A stretch of DNA of 64,000 nucleotides from Melieria omissa (taxonomy: Eukaryota > Arthropoda > Insecta > Diptera > Ulidiidae): the NCBI GenBank assembly GCA_963971225.1, contig OZ020270.1:26287123-26351122 (forward strand), in the 5' to 3' direction. Position 1 is the first letter of the stretch. Every line of letters begins with the position of its first letter. Under the pieces are notes generated by a model. That model made no database searches and had not been told where the DNA came from. It saw nothing but the letters and a program-made list of their open reading frames with translations. The position numbers were made by a program, and so were the translations under genes. Shown here one piece after another: positions 44,232-55,150 of the stretch.

Positions 44232-45671
44232 AAGAAAATTCATAATTTAAATACATTAAGGGGGTGTTCTGTAGTAACAGCTCGTTTTCTTAGGTGTTTT
44301 TTGAAATTCTACTGTGAAGTAACTATTCAATTTTTTTTTATGCGGTTTTTTTTTCAATGTTTTATTATACTTTTAACTACAAAATTCAGTATAAGGTTTG
44401 AAAAAATATTGATTCGTTGCTGCACTGCAGCGCCGCAAAGTGATGCCCTCCAAGAAAACATGCGTTGACGGTTCACACGATTGCTCCAGTCTGAAACATG
44501 GAAATCGGAAATTTTTTTTTTGTTGTAATCTATATGAGTGCGATTATCGTCCGACGGGAGCTTTTTTGTTTTTCATCAAAATTCTCAAAATGGCGCGACT
44601 TGAAAGTAAAAAATTTTTTTTTCCCATTGTTTCAAATGAAAAAAATTTATTTAACACTAACTAATAACAAAATCGAAAAAAACGCTCGTCGGACGATAGC
44701 GACAACTTTTAGAAACATTTAAAAAAAAAAATTATCAAAATCCGTCTACTCAATCATTTGTAATCGTGTGAACCAGTTCGAAAAACATGGTTTCGGGAAA
44801 AACGCGTTTAAAGTTTTTTGTTCACGTTTTTTTCATGTTCACACTTACATTTAATCGGCGATGCCGGGGCCGTACAATAAACCTTCCTCGATCTCTGCCA
44901 ACTCATATCTGACAGCTTCCTGGACTTTTTAATCTCATACCTACAGATTGAAACAAAAGAGATGGAAAGCCGCCAAACACGGCGCGCTGAAAGTACTGTG
45001 GAAATTCGGCGGAGCGCGTGACGAAACCTCCTTTACAAATGACTTTCCGGTCCGAATTCATCAAAAACCTTTTTTTATACGATAGATAACAACATTACCT
45101 GTTGAAAAATGCAAAAAAAAATCGATTTTTTGAAAATTTTACTACAGAACACCCCCTTAAACTAAAATTTTCCCAAAATTTATAACACATAAAATTAATA
45201 TTTCATGAAGATTGCTCATTCTATTTGGCACAAGCAATTAACAAAAGACCCAATACCCAATATAGCTAAACAAGTTGTTGATGTAGCAAAAAATAGATTT
45301 AAAATATCTGTAAAATATTGTCCCCTTAAATATTTGTCATAAAATCCAAACAAATCTAAGCAGAAACCCCCTAATCAGGCAACACTGGGTTGTAACGTAT
45401 AATAAAAATGTAATAAATATACAAAGCGAGGTATGAAAAAGAAACACAGTGCGATTCAGCTGCAAATAAAAACAAACAAGAAATGAAAGCAGGAAAATCG
45501 ACCAAAAAAAACCGATGTGGCATCGGCCAAAAAGAGCCGATGTGGCATCGGCCAAAAAAGGCCGAAGCCGATGCCGATTCTTTTTTTTTTGGCCGATGCC
45601 GATACTAGCCGATGCCGATACCAATTTTATTGGCCGATGCTAGCCGATGCCGATTAATCGGTCGGACTCTA
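44232..45671. mobile_element. Right part of the hAT in gag, first unit
   Basis: Gag's ATG at 44230 is fused directly to hAT interior. The hAT right end shows many CCGATGCCGAT motifs (45520-45665) and finishes GGTCGGACTCTA at 45671, followed by GCAGACAT and gag. The left end is missing here but present at 39041. It contains the TTAA MITE at 44260-45156. No transposase domain is clear in what remains. Confidence 0.78.
44260..45156. mobile_element. TTAA MITE inside the hAT remnant, first unit
   Basis: The ends GGGGGTGTTCTGTAGTAA and its near complement are flanked by TTAA at 44256-44259 and 45157-45160. No coding region is convincing. Its copy is at 48374-49270. Confidence 0.83.
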
Positions 45672-47317
45672 GCAGACATTGAGCGGCTCGTACAGCTGTG
45701 CCACCCGGAATTCGGCGCTGATGACCTCGAGAGGATGAAGATTGAGTCATTTATTGAAGGTTTTCATGACCCAGAGACATGTCGCAGTGCATTGATGATG
45801 GGCAAGCCGACATTTAAGGAGACGGTGACCAGCGCGATCAGTGACGTATGAGGCGGCCTGGAGAGGAAGTTTTCGACATTCATCTGCGGAAAAGCGTCGA
45901 GCCCAATCTGGACGTGTCACCCAAAGCCAGACAGTGAGCTCGGAGGCACCAGCGGGGCTGCGGGCAGTGTCATCTAGAGTCAGTTGTTGGCGATGTGGCA
46001 AGCAAGGCCACATATCACGGGACTGCCATCTGCGAGGAAAGCGTTTCGGACAACAGATGTCGCCAAGAAGGGCTGCCGCTCTGCCACATCATTCGTGCAA
46101 AACCGAGTGCAAGCATAGCTCGCGAGCCGAAAGCGAGGGACAAATTGTGGATGTTCGGTCGATAAGCGTTATGCCAGAGGAAGAGTGGTCTGCGGAGAGG
46201 CTACAAAAGGACCAGCGCAAGGATGCGGATCTTGCGAAAATCGTCGAAGGCAAGGAGCGAGCAAGGTGCGCGTCCAGACTGGCAGGAGATGACCGGTGAA
46301 AGCCCGATCGCTAAGGCTTACTGGGCACAGAGGAAAAGTCTGCGGCTGAAGGAAGGATGCCTGTACCGCGAATGGGAGAGCGCGGATGGTCGGACTCCCA
46401 GCAACTCCCTAATGGTAGTGCCGAAATGCAGAATCAACGAGGTCATTGAGGCATACCATAACGACTCCAGTGGAGGGCACCTAGACATCACCAAAACCGT
46501 CACGAAAATAAAAAGACGACAAGAAGATCTCGAGGCCGCATGCAGCAGTACAACATGGGAGCGCCCTTCGAGCGGATTGCTCAAGGCAACAAATATGTGC
46601 TGGTGGTAATGGATTATTTCAGCAAATGGCCCGAAGTACACCCTATTCCTAACCAGGAGGCCACTACGATCTCGGAAAAGCTGGTAAACAAAGATAAAGA
46701 AAACTCGTACCACGCCTTTGCACCCACAGTCCGACGGCATGGTGGAACACTTTAACCGGACACTGGAGGAATACCTGCGGAAAGTGGTAGGCAGAAATCG
46801 AACGGATTCGGACACGCATATCCCCCTGTTCCTGATGGCGTATAGGTCAGCCCCGCACGATACGACATCACTCACTCCAGCCCGAGCAGTGTTCGGCACA
46901 GAGTTGCGGTTACTCGCTGACTTGAAGTTTGGGGTAGTCAGCACGACGGGAGGCGCTAAGACGGACTACGTGGTCAATAAGCGGGCGGAACTGGAGGAAA
47001 TTCACCAGTTTATAAGGAGCCGCACCAAACTGGTCAGCGATAAGGTGAAAGCCAGATATGATCTACGGGCCAACTCAGCAGGGTTCCAAGAAGGCGATCT
47101 GGTAATGCTCTACAACCCGCAGCGGAGGAAAGTTTTGTCTCCGAAACTTCAAGCGCCATGGGAAGGACCGTACGAAGTCGTGACTAGGATTAACGACGTG
47201 GTATACAGGATTCAATGTTGCAGCAATAGAGGCGCTAAGCTGAGCGCCTGGCGCCTCATCACAGCGGAGCCTCGGCACTTGTTCGGGACGAACAAGTTTA
47301 AGTGGTGGGCAGTGTAA
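45672..47317 (+). pseudogene. Gag-integrase fusion remnant, first unit
   Basis: The end of the capsid-like domain (FGADDLERMKIESFIEGFHDP) and the CCHC knuckle near 45990-46027 (CWRCGKQGHISRDC) are followed, after a junction near 46080, by the end of RNase H and the integrase linker (QIVDVRSISVMPEEEW). Protease, RT and RNase H are absent. The integrase zinc region lost its two cysteines near 46518, and the stretch with the second catalytic aspartate is deleted near 46690. The same junction type occurs in element A. Confidence 0.82.
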
Positions 47318-47760
47318 CGATAAGACAGTCTGTCGCTGTGCAAAGCAACCCTGCCGCTACGTGCCGTGCTATAATCCAATCTGGCAACGACGGTCGCGAT
47401 GGTAACTTTTAGTCCAATCTGGCAACGACGGCCGCGATAATAACTTTTAGTCCAACCTGGCAATGATGGAAACTTTTAGTCCACTCTGGAATGTGCGGGA
47501 ACGATCTGCGCGATGGCCTGACAGGTATAAAAGGCAGCCGGATGCGGCGCAGCGAGTCAGTCTGGTTTTGACAAGTGAATTTGCCACACGGAGTAATTAA
47601 ACAAATACTTAAGTGTACGAACAGTAAAGTGTAAACTGTGAATAATAAAGTGACTGTTGGTTTATTTTATTGTCTGCGTTTAAGAAACTGAATGTGTTTT
47701 ATTTTCAAATTGCACAATCCAGTGATACGTAACAGCCCACTAGACGTAGTATTCGTAACA
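47313..47760 (+). repeat. LTR type 1, third copy
   Basis: Part of the 4114-bp duplication; I noticed no difference from 43199-43646. The spacer follows at 47761-47776. Confidence 0.88.
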
Positions 47761-47776
47761 ATATGCTACTACATAT

Positions 47777-48281
47777 TGTAACGATAAGACAGTCTGTCGC
47801 TGTGCAAAGCAACCCTGTCGCTACGCGCCGTGCCATAATTCAACCTGGCAATGATGACCGCGGTAATGGAAACTTTTAGTCCAACCTGGCAATGATGGAA
47901 ACTTTTAGGCCAACCTGGCAATGATGGCAACTTTTAGTCCAACTTGGCAATGATGGAAACTTTTAGTCCAACCTGGCAATGATGGCCGCGATCATCGTGG
48001 AAACCTTTAGTCCACTCCGGAATGTGCGAGAACGATCTGCGCGATGGCCAGACAGGTATAAAAGGCAGCCGGGTGCGGCGCAGCGAGTCAGTCTGATTTT
48101 GACTAGTGAAGGTGCCACACGGAGTGATTAAGCAAATAGTCAAGTGTAAAGACAGTGAAGTGTGAAATTGGTGAAATAAAGTGATAGTTGGTTGACTGCG
48201 TTTGCATAACTAAAGTTGTTTTATTTCAAATTGCACAATCCAGTGATACGTAACAGCCCGTTAGAACTAGTATTCGTAACA
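47777..48281 (+). repeat. LTR type 2, third copy
   Basis: It appears identical to 43663-44167 and is followed by the tRNA-Leu primer site at 48284. Confidence 0.88.
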
Positions 48282-48345
48282 TTTGGTGTCAGAAGTGGGA
48301 TTATGGAAAATTGAAAATAAATAAAATTGTAAAAGCACGGACATG

Positions 48346-49785
48346 AAGAAAATTCATAATTTAAATACATTAAGGGGGTGTTCTGTAGTAACAGCTCGTT
48401 TTCTTAGGTGTTTTTTGAAATTCTACTGTGAAGTAACTATTCAATTTTTTTTTATGCGGTTTTTTTTTCAATGTTTTATTATACTTTTAACTACAAAATT
48501 CAGTATAAGGTTTGAAAAAATATTGATTCGTTGCTGCACTGCAGCGCCGCAAAGTGATGCCCTCCAAGAAAACATGCGTTGACGGTTCACACGATTGCTC
48601 CAGTCTGAAACATGGAAATCGGAAATTTTTTTTTTGTTGTAATCTATATGAGTGCGATTATCGTCCGACGGGAGCTTTTTTGTTTTTCATCAAAATTCTC
48701 AAAATGGCGCGACTTGAAAGTAAAAAATTTTTTTTTCCCATTGTTTCAAATGAAAAAAATTTATTTAACACTAACTAATAACAAAATCGAAAAAAACGCT
48801 CGTCGGACGATAGCGACAACTTTTAGAAACATTTAAAAAAAAAAATTATCAAAATCCGTCTACTCAATCATTTGTAATCGTGTGAACCAGTTCGAAAAAC
48901 ATGGTTTCGGGAAAAACGCGTTTAAAGTTTTTTGTTCACGTTTTTTTCATGTTCACACTTACATTTAATCGGCGATGCCGGGGCCGTACAATAAACCTTC
49001 CTCGATCTCTGCCAACTCATATCTGACAGCTTCCTGGACTTTTTAATCTCATACCTACAGATTGAAACAAAAGAGATGGAAAGCCGCCAAACACGGCGCG
49101 CTGAAAGTACTGTGGAAATTCGGCGGAGCGCGTGACGAAACCTCCTTTACAAATGACTTTCCGGTCCGAATTCATCAAAAACCTTTTTTTATACGATAGA
49201 TAACAACATTACCTGTTGAAAAATGCAAAAAAAAATCGATTTTTTGAAAATTTTACTACAGAACACCCCCTTAAACTAAAATTTTCCCAAAATTTATAAC
49301 ACATAAAATTAATATTTCATGAAGATTGCTCATTCTATTTGGCACAAGCAATTAACAAAAGACCCAATACCCAATATAGCTAAACAAGTTGTTGATGTAG
49401 CAAAAAATAGATTTAAAATATCTGTAAAATATTGTCCCCTTAAATATTTGTCATAAAATCCAAACAAATCTAAGCAGAAACCCCCTAATCAGGCAACACT
49501 GGGTTGTAACGTATAATAAAAATGTAATAAATATACAAAGCGAGGTATGAAAAAGAAACACAGTGCGATTCAGCTGCAAATAAAAACAAACAAGAAATGA
49601 AAGCAGGAAAATCGACCAAAAAAAACCGATGTGGCATCGGCCAAAAAGAGCCGATGTGGCATCGGCCAAAAAAGGCCGAAGCCGATGCCGATTCTTTTTT
49701 TTTTGGCCGATGCCGATACTAGCCGATGCCGATACCAATTTTATTGGCCGATGCTAGCCGATGCCGATTAATCGGTCGGACTCTA
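48346..49785. mobile_element. Right part of the hAT in gag, second unit
   Basis: This repeats 44232-45671 as part of the tandem duplication and ends GGTCGGACTCTA followed by GCAGACAT. Confidence 0.78.
48374..49270. mobile_element. TTAA MITE inside the hAT remnant, second unit
   Basis: Duplicate of 44260-45156, with TTAA on both sides. Confidence 0.83.
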
Positions 49786-51431
49786 GCAGACATTGAGCGG
49801 CTCGTACAGCTGTGCCACCCGGAATTCGGCGCTGATGACCTCGAGAGGATGAAGATTGAGTCATTTATTGAAGGTTTTCATGACCCAGAGACATGTCGCA
49901 GTGCATTGATGATGGGCAAGCCGACATTTAAGGAGACGGTGACCAGCGCGATCAGTGACGTATGAGGCGGCCTGGAGAGGAAGTTTTCGACATTCATCTG
50001 CGGAAAAGCGTCGAGCCCAATCTGGACGTGTCACCCAAAGCCAGACAGTGAGCTCGGAGGCACCAGCGGGGCTGCGGGCAGTGTCATCTAGAGTCAGTTG
50101 TTGGCGATGTGGCAAGCAAGGCCACATATCACGGGACTGCCATCTGCGAGGAAAGCGTTTCGGACAACAGATGTCGCCAAGAAGGGCTGCCGCTCTGCCA
50201 CATCATTCGTGCAAAACCGAGTGCAAGCATAGCTCGCGAGCCGAAAGCGAGGGACAAATTGTGGATGTTCGGTCGATAAGCGTTATGCCAGAGGAAGAGT
50301 GGTCTGCGGAGAGGCTACAAAAGGACCAGCGCAAGGATGCGGATCTTGCGAAAATCGTCGAAGGCAAGGAGCGAGCAAGGTGCGCGTCCAGACTGGCAGG
50401 AGATGACCGGTGAAAGCCCGATCGCTAAGGCTTACTGGGCACAGAGGAAAAGTCTGCGGCTGAAGGAAGGATGCCTGTACCGCGAATGGGAGAGCGCGGA
50501 TGGTCGGACTCCCAGCAACTCCCTAATGGTAGTGCCGAAATGCAGAATCAACGAGGTCATTGAGGCATACCATAACGACTCCAGTGGAGGGCACCTAGAC
50601 ATCACCAAAACCGTCACGAAAATAAAAAGACGACAAGAAGATCTCGAGGCCGCATGCAGCAGTACAACATGGGAGCGCCCTTCGAGCGGATTGCTCAAGG
50701 CAACAAATATGTGCTGGTGGTAATGGATTATTTCAGCAAATGGCCCGAAGTACACCCTATTCCTAACCAGGAGGCCACTACGATCTCGGAAAAGCTGGTA
50801 AACAAAGATAAAGAAAACTCGTACCACGCCTTTGCACCCACAGTCCGACGGCATGGTGGAACACTTTAACCGGACACTGGAGGAATACCTGCGGAAAGTG
50901 GTAGGCAGAAATCGAACGGATTCGGACACGCATATCCCCCTGTTCCTGATGGCGTATAGGTCAGCCCCGCACGATACGACATCACTCACTCCAGCCCGAG
51001 CAGTGTTCGGCACAGAGTTGCGGTTACTCGCTGACTTGAAGTTTGGGGTAGTCAGCACGACGGGAGGCGCTAAGACGGACTACGTGGTCAATAAGCGGGC
51101 GGAACTGGAGGAAATTCACCAGTTTATAAGGAGCCGCACCAAACTGGTCAGCGATAAGGTGAAAGCCAGATATGATCTACGGGCCAACTCAGCAGGGTTC
51201 CAAGAAGGCGATCTGGTAATGCTCTACAACCCGCAGCGGAGGAAAGGTTTGTCTCCGAAACTTCAAGCGTCATGGGAAGAACCTTACGAAGTCGTGACTA
51301 GGATAAACGACGTGGTATATAGGATTCAACGTTGCAGCAATAAAGGCGCTAAGCTGAAGGTAGTCCATTTGGAGCTCCTGGCGCCTTATCACAGCGGAGC
51401 CTCGGCACTTGTTCGAGACGAACAAGTCTAA
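49786..51431 (+). pseudogene. Gag-integrase fusion remnant, second unit
   Basis: Like 45672-47317, but after about 51246 it differs: the integrase tail has KGLSPKLQASWEEPYEVV and the normal end VRDEQV with TAA at 51429-51431. The 14-base deletion of the first unit is absent. This is the original partner whose left half was copied into the first unit by the crossover. Confidence 0.82.
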
Positions 51432-51442
51432 GTGGTGGGCAG

Positions 51443-51928
51443 TGTAACGATAAGACAGTATGTCGCTGTGCAAAGCAACCCTGTCGCTACGCGCCGTGCC
51501 ATAATTCAACCTGGCAATGATGACCGCGATAATGGAAACTTTTAGTCCAACCTGGCAATGATGGAAACTTTTAGGCCAACCTGGCAATGATGGCAACTTT
51601 TAGTCCACCTGGCAATGATGGCCGCGATCATCATGGAAACCACTCCACAGTCCACTCCGGAATGTGCGAGAACGATCTGCGCGATGGCCAGACAGGTATA
51701 AAAGGCAGCCGGGTGCGGCGCAGCGAGTCAGTCTGATTTTGACTAGTGAAGGTGCCACACGGAGTAATTAAGCAAATAGTCAAGTGTAAAGACAGTGAAG
51801 TGTGAAATTGGTGAAATAAAGTGATAGTTGGTTTTTATTGACTGCGTTTGCATAACTAAAGTTGTTTTATTTTCAAATTGCACAATCCAGTGATACGTAA
51901 CAGCCCACTAGACCTAGTATTCGTAACA
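51443..51928 (+). repeat. 3' LTR of B3
   Basis: It starts TGTAACGATAAGACAGTATG and ends TTCGTAACA. It has one repeat unit fewer than the LTR type 2 copies and a GTATAAAAGG near 51697. Confidence 0.87.
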
Positions 51929-51949
51929 ATATAAAACCAATGCAGTTAA

Positions 51950-52064
51950 CGTCGTCTATGTCCGACGTGTTTATATACGATTTTTTTCTATGTCGGCATA
52001 TATCGACGTGTCCCATTTTAAGCCATTCGTAGTGTCGGCTTATGCCGACGTGTCCGCGAAAGGG
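51950..52064. mobile_element. Short TTAA-flanked element of 115 bp
   Basis: TTAA at 51946-51949 and 52065-52068 bound a sequence full of partial palindromes (TCGGCTTATGCCGA, GTCGGCATATATCGAC). The right end read inward is CCCTTTCGCGGACACG, similar to the CCCTTTCGG end of the element at 61967. The left end lacks this, so it may be a truncated copy with a chance TTAA. Confidence 0.5.
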
Positions 52065-52077
52065 TTAATGTTCCAAC

Positions 52078-52728
52078 CATGGCACAATAACAAAGTAGTG
52101 TTACGGGCGGACAAACTTTTTTTTTCTCATCAGAGTTCGGTAGGTTGTCAAAAATTTTTGTTGGTTTTGTTTACATTAGGCGAACAGCATTGCCAGCCAT
52201 CTATTTTCTGTGCAATTTCAGGCAGTTTTGCAATGATGAAAGAAAATTATATTTCGTTATGATTTTCATTTTAATTACAGATGTGTTTATCAGGATTATT
52301 TTGCAGTTACGTAGAAGGTGAATACTAAGCAATCATTGCAAAGCGAATGTGGCTGCTCGGCGTTTCGACTACGAGCAGTGGGCAGGAATCTGGAATCAAA
52401 AATTCGTATTGCTTTGAATTTCTGAATGCAAATGTAATGGGGACAATATTTGAATATTTTTCGGCTTAGAGTAAAAAGGTGCTATTTTTGGGGTGCTACA
52501 TTTTCCAGAAAATACAAAAAACGGTGTAAAAAAATAAATTAAAATTAATTGTTTTACTTTTTTATGTAATGTTATTCGATTTTACCATAACAGCATAGGA
52601 CTTAGCCCTTTAACCCCTCATTGTAAAACAACAGATAAAACCCACAAAGCTATGTACTTTTGCTGTTAATTGGTGTATTTTTACGTTTTGTTTCACCTTT
52701 CATTAAAATCTATATCTATCTATACTAT
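52078..52728. other. Partial P-like element and unassigned sequence
   Basis: The left end CATGGCACAATAACAAAG at 52078 matches the ends of the element at 30507-31409. A segment at 52463-52570 (CGGCTTAGAGTAAAAAGGTG and following AT-rich sequence) resembles 30690-30795 in that element. No right end was found before the LTR at 52729. Confidence 0.45.
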
Positions 52729-53497
52729 TGTAATGATAAGAGAGTCTGTCGCTATGCAAAGCAACCCTGTCGCTACGCGCAGTGCTATAATTCAATCTGG
52801 CAATGACGGCCGCGATAGTAATGGAAACTTTTAGTCCAACCTGTCAATGATGGCCGCGATAATGGAAACTTTTAGTACAACTTGGCAATGATGGCCGCGA
52901 TAATGGAAACTTTTAGTCCAATCTGGCATGTGCGAGAACGATCTGCGCGATAACCGAGCAGGTAGAAAAGGCAGCCGGGTACAGCGCAGCCAGTCAGTCT
53001 GATTTTGACTAGTGAAGGTGCCACACGGAGTAATTAACCAAATAATTAAGTGTAAAGACAGTGAAGTGTAAATCTGTGAAATAAGGGGTCGTCCATAAAT
53101 TACGTAACGCAATTTTTAGTATTTTTTGACCCCCACCCCCCCTGTGTCACAAACTGTCACATTGGCTTGAACCCCCCCCCCCAAAGGTGTAACGTAACGG
53201 AGTCTTCAAAAGCATAATAAAAATACTAAAAAAAAATTTTATTTCGATCAAGATTATATGAATACGTTTAAAATTTGTTACGTCAAACGTTACGTTCTGC
53301 TCGACCCCCTCCCCCCCGGCGTCACAAACTGTCACATCGAGCAAGACCCCCCCCCAGGAGCGTTACGTAATTTATGGACGACCCTTTAAGTGATTGTTGG
53401 CTATTATTGACTGCGTTTGGATAATTAAAGTTGTTTTATTTTCAAATTGCACAATCCAGTGATACGTTTCAGCCCACTAGAACTAGTAGTGGTAACA
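52729..53497 (+). repeat. 5' LTR of C, with a MITE inside
   Basis: It starts TGTAATGATAAGAGAG and ends GTAACA. Without the MITE at 53085-53386 it is about 465 bp. The TATA position reads GTAGAAAAGG near 52962, a changed box. Confidence 0.85.
53085..53386. mobile_element. Short MITE in the 5' LTR of C, probable TA duplication
   Basis: The ends AGGGGTCGTCCATAAATT and its near complement form inverted repeats of about 26 bp continuing ACGTAACGC. TA lies on both sides (53083-53084, 53387-53388). The inside has C-rich tracts next to two copies of GTCACAAACTGTCACAT. Confidence 0.72.
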
Positions 53498-53499
53498 TT

Positions 53500-53517
53500 T
53501 GGTGTCATAAGTGGGAT
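53500..53517 (+). promoter_or_regulatory. Primer binding site of C (tRNA-Leu type, one mismatch)
   Basis: TGGTGTCATAAGTGGGAT differs from the other copies at one base (T for G at the ninth position). Confidence 0.7.
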
Positions 53518-53593
53518 TGTGTGACTGAAGAGAAGCAAAAACATAAAATAAAATTAAAAAAAAATAAATAAATAAAATTATAAAAACGCAGAC

Positions 53594-55117
53594 ATGGTTA
53601 AACTCGAGCTGCTGAAGGTGGACCAGCTGAAGAAGAAGCTGGCTGCCTGGAATTTGCCGACTGCTGGCGGTAAAGTGGAGTTGCAGCTGCGCTTGCGAGA
53701 GGCATGTGAGGCACGAGGCATCGATTGGGATGCGCACGAGTTCGGAACGCAGGAGCTAGAGGCGTCGGCCAAAGTGGAGGAATCGCCTGTGGGTGCGGCG
53801 TCGATGCAAAGTACGGCTGCAGCGGCTGCGCCACCACAAGCAATGGACATGAGCCAGTTTATGGTTGCAATGAAAGGCATGTTTCAGGAAACGTCTGCAA
53901 AAATCGCGAATGTCAAAGGCATGTTCGAGACTTCCAATCGTGAAATGTCGGCGCAAATTGCAGCGGAACTGGAAACTACAAATCGAGAAATGGGAGCGAA
54001 AATGGAAACGGCGACCCATGAAATATTGGCGCAAATGGCAAAGCGAATGGAAGTCAAGCTTTAGGAAAATTCTGCGCGCTTGGAGCAGTAAGTGGAGAAA
54101 AAGTCAAACAGGATTAATGGGAAAGTCGAGCACCTGGAGGCGCGAGTAGAGCACTTGGATAAACGAGTCGACGACCTGGATGATTCCCTGAACAAACGAG
54201 TTGGCGACCTGGATGATTCCCTGAACAAACGTGTTGACGATCTTGATGATTCCCTGAACAAACGAGTTGATAGTCTGAAAGACTCGATGAACAGGAAAAT
54301 GGACGAGCGGCTTAGGGAGGTACAGCCGCCGGTTCCGGAAATTGTTGCCACCCGAGCAGAAGTGCCTACTTATGATGGGACTACGCCGTTCGATACATTC
54401 AAGCTACAATTCGACCTAGCTGCTCTGGAAAATCAGTGGACCGATGTAAGGAAATGTCGGAGATTGGCGCTGGCTCTTAAAGGTGCTGCGGCTGAGGTAA
54501 TAAAATCAGTTCCGGAATGTTTACGAAGTGAGTACGAGACCATCATAAGGGCGCTGGCAGCCAAATACAGCGACGAGCACAACAGAACGCTGTACTACTG
54601 TGAGCTGAAGAACCGCAGGCAAAGATCCCACGAGGCGCTGCAGGCATATGCAGCAGACATTGGGCGGCTCGTGCAGCTATGCTACCCGTCCTTCGGCGCT
54701 GATGATCTCGAGAGGATGAAGATTGAGGCGTTCATTGAAGGTCTTCATGATCCCGAGACACGTCGCAGTGCGTTGATGATGGGGAAGCAGACATTTAAGG
54801 AGACGGTGATCAGCGCGATGACATATGAGGCGACATGGATTGGAGGCACTCGGTATGCACCTGAAAGGATACGCCAGATCCAGGCGGACAACGACATTAC
54901 GATCCAGGCCATAAGCTCTGAGCCACCGGACAGGCCACGGGTGGTCTCCTCTAAAGTTATTTGCTGGGCATGTGGCAAGCAGGGCCACATATCACGAGAC
55001 TGCCGCCAACGAACAAGCCGTTCCCGTTCTTGATCGCAATCGCCTGAAGCGAGGAATACTGACAATGGAGGCTCAGCCAACAAGCGCAAGGCTGAGGACG
55101 AGGAGCCGTTAAACTAA
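53594..55117 (+). pseudogene. Gag of C, three in-frame stops
   Basis: A single frame covers SAP-like motif, coil repeats, four KRVDDLDDSLN-type repeats (54155-54290), capsid-like domain, CWACGKQGHISRDC knuckle near 54964 and Arg/Ser tail. Stops are TAG 54062-54064, TAA 54089-54091 and TGA 55031-55033; the natural TAA is 55115-55117. No frameshift is needed across about 500 codons. Confidence 0.87.
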
Positions 55118-55150
55118 AAAGGGTCAGCCCAAAGGGTCGTGAGCTGATTC
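55108..55150 (+). promoter_or_regulatory. Programmed -1 frameshift signal at the gag/pol border (C)
   Basis: GTTAAAC at 55108-55114, a 6-base gap, then GGGTCAGC (55121-55128) pairing with GCTGATTC (55143-55150). Two G-U pairs replace Watson-Crick pairs, so the stem is kept while the sequence differs from B1. Confidence 0.7.

Larger units (their letters stand above)
42933..51160 (+). repeat. Tandem duplication with a 4114-bp period
   Basis: Everything from about 43019 to 47046 recurs at about 47133-51160, in the same order and with no difference I noticed. The segment includes LTR type 1, spacer, LTR type 2, a TTAA MITE, the hAT right end and a gag-integrase fusion. The central unit joins the left copy's downstream sequence to the right copy's upstream sequence, with the switch inside 47047-47132. 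Confidence 0.9.
47777..51928 (+). mobile_element. Copy B3: LTR element with ATAT target duplication
   Basis: Its 5' LTR (type 2, 47777-48281) and its 3' LTR (51443-51928) belong to the same type. ATAT precedes the first and follows the second (51929-51932), so this pair can be one original insertion, placed 16 bp after an older LTR type 1. Inside are the TTAA MITE, the hAT right end and the gag-integrase fusion. Confidence 0.75.

Noticed and set aside
44440..44722. Two overlapping 74-codon frames in the first tandem unit
   Set aside because: They lie inside the TTAA MITE, have low-complexity Phe/Lys content and match no known family.
46318..46944. 208-codon minus-strand frame in the tandem unit
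   Set aside because: It is the antisense shadow of the integrase reading frame and contains no domain of its own.
47777..51928. Circular or multimeric retroelement DNA inserted as a whole
   Set aside because: Copies differ in LTR type and internal deletions, and the mapped crossover explains the order better than insertion of a concatemer.
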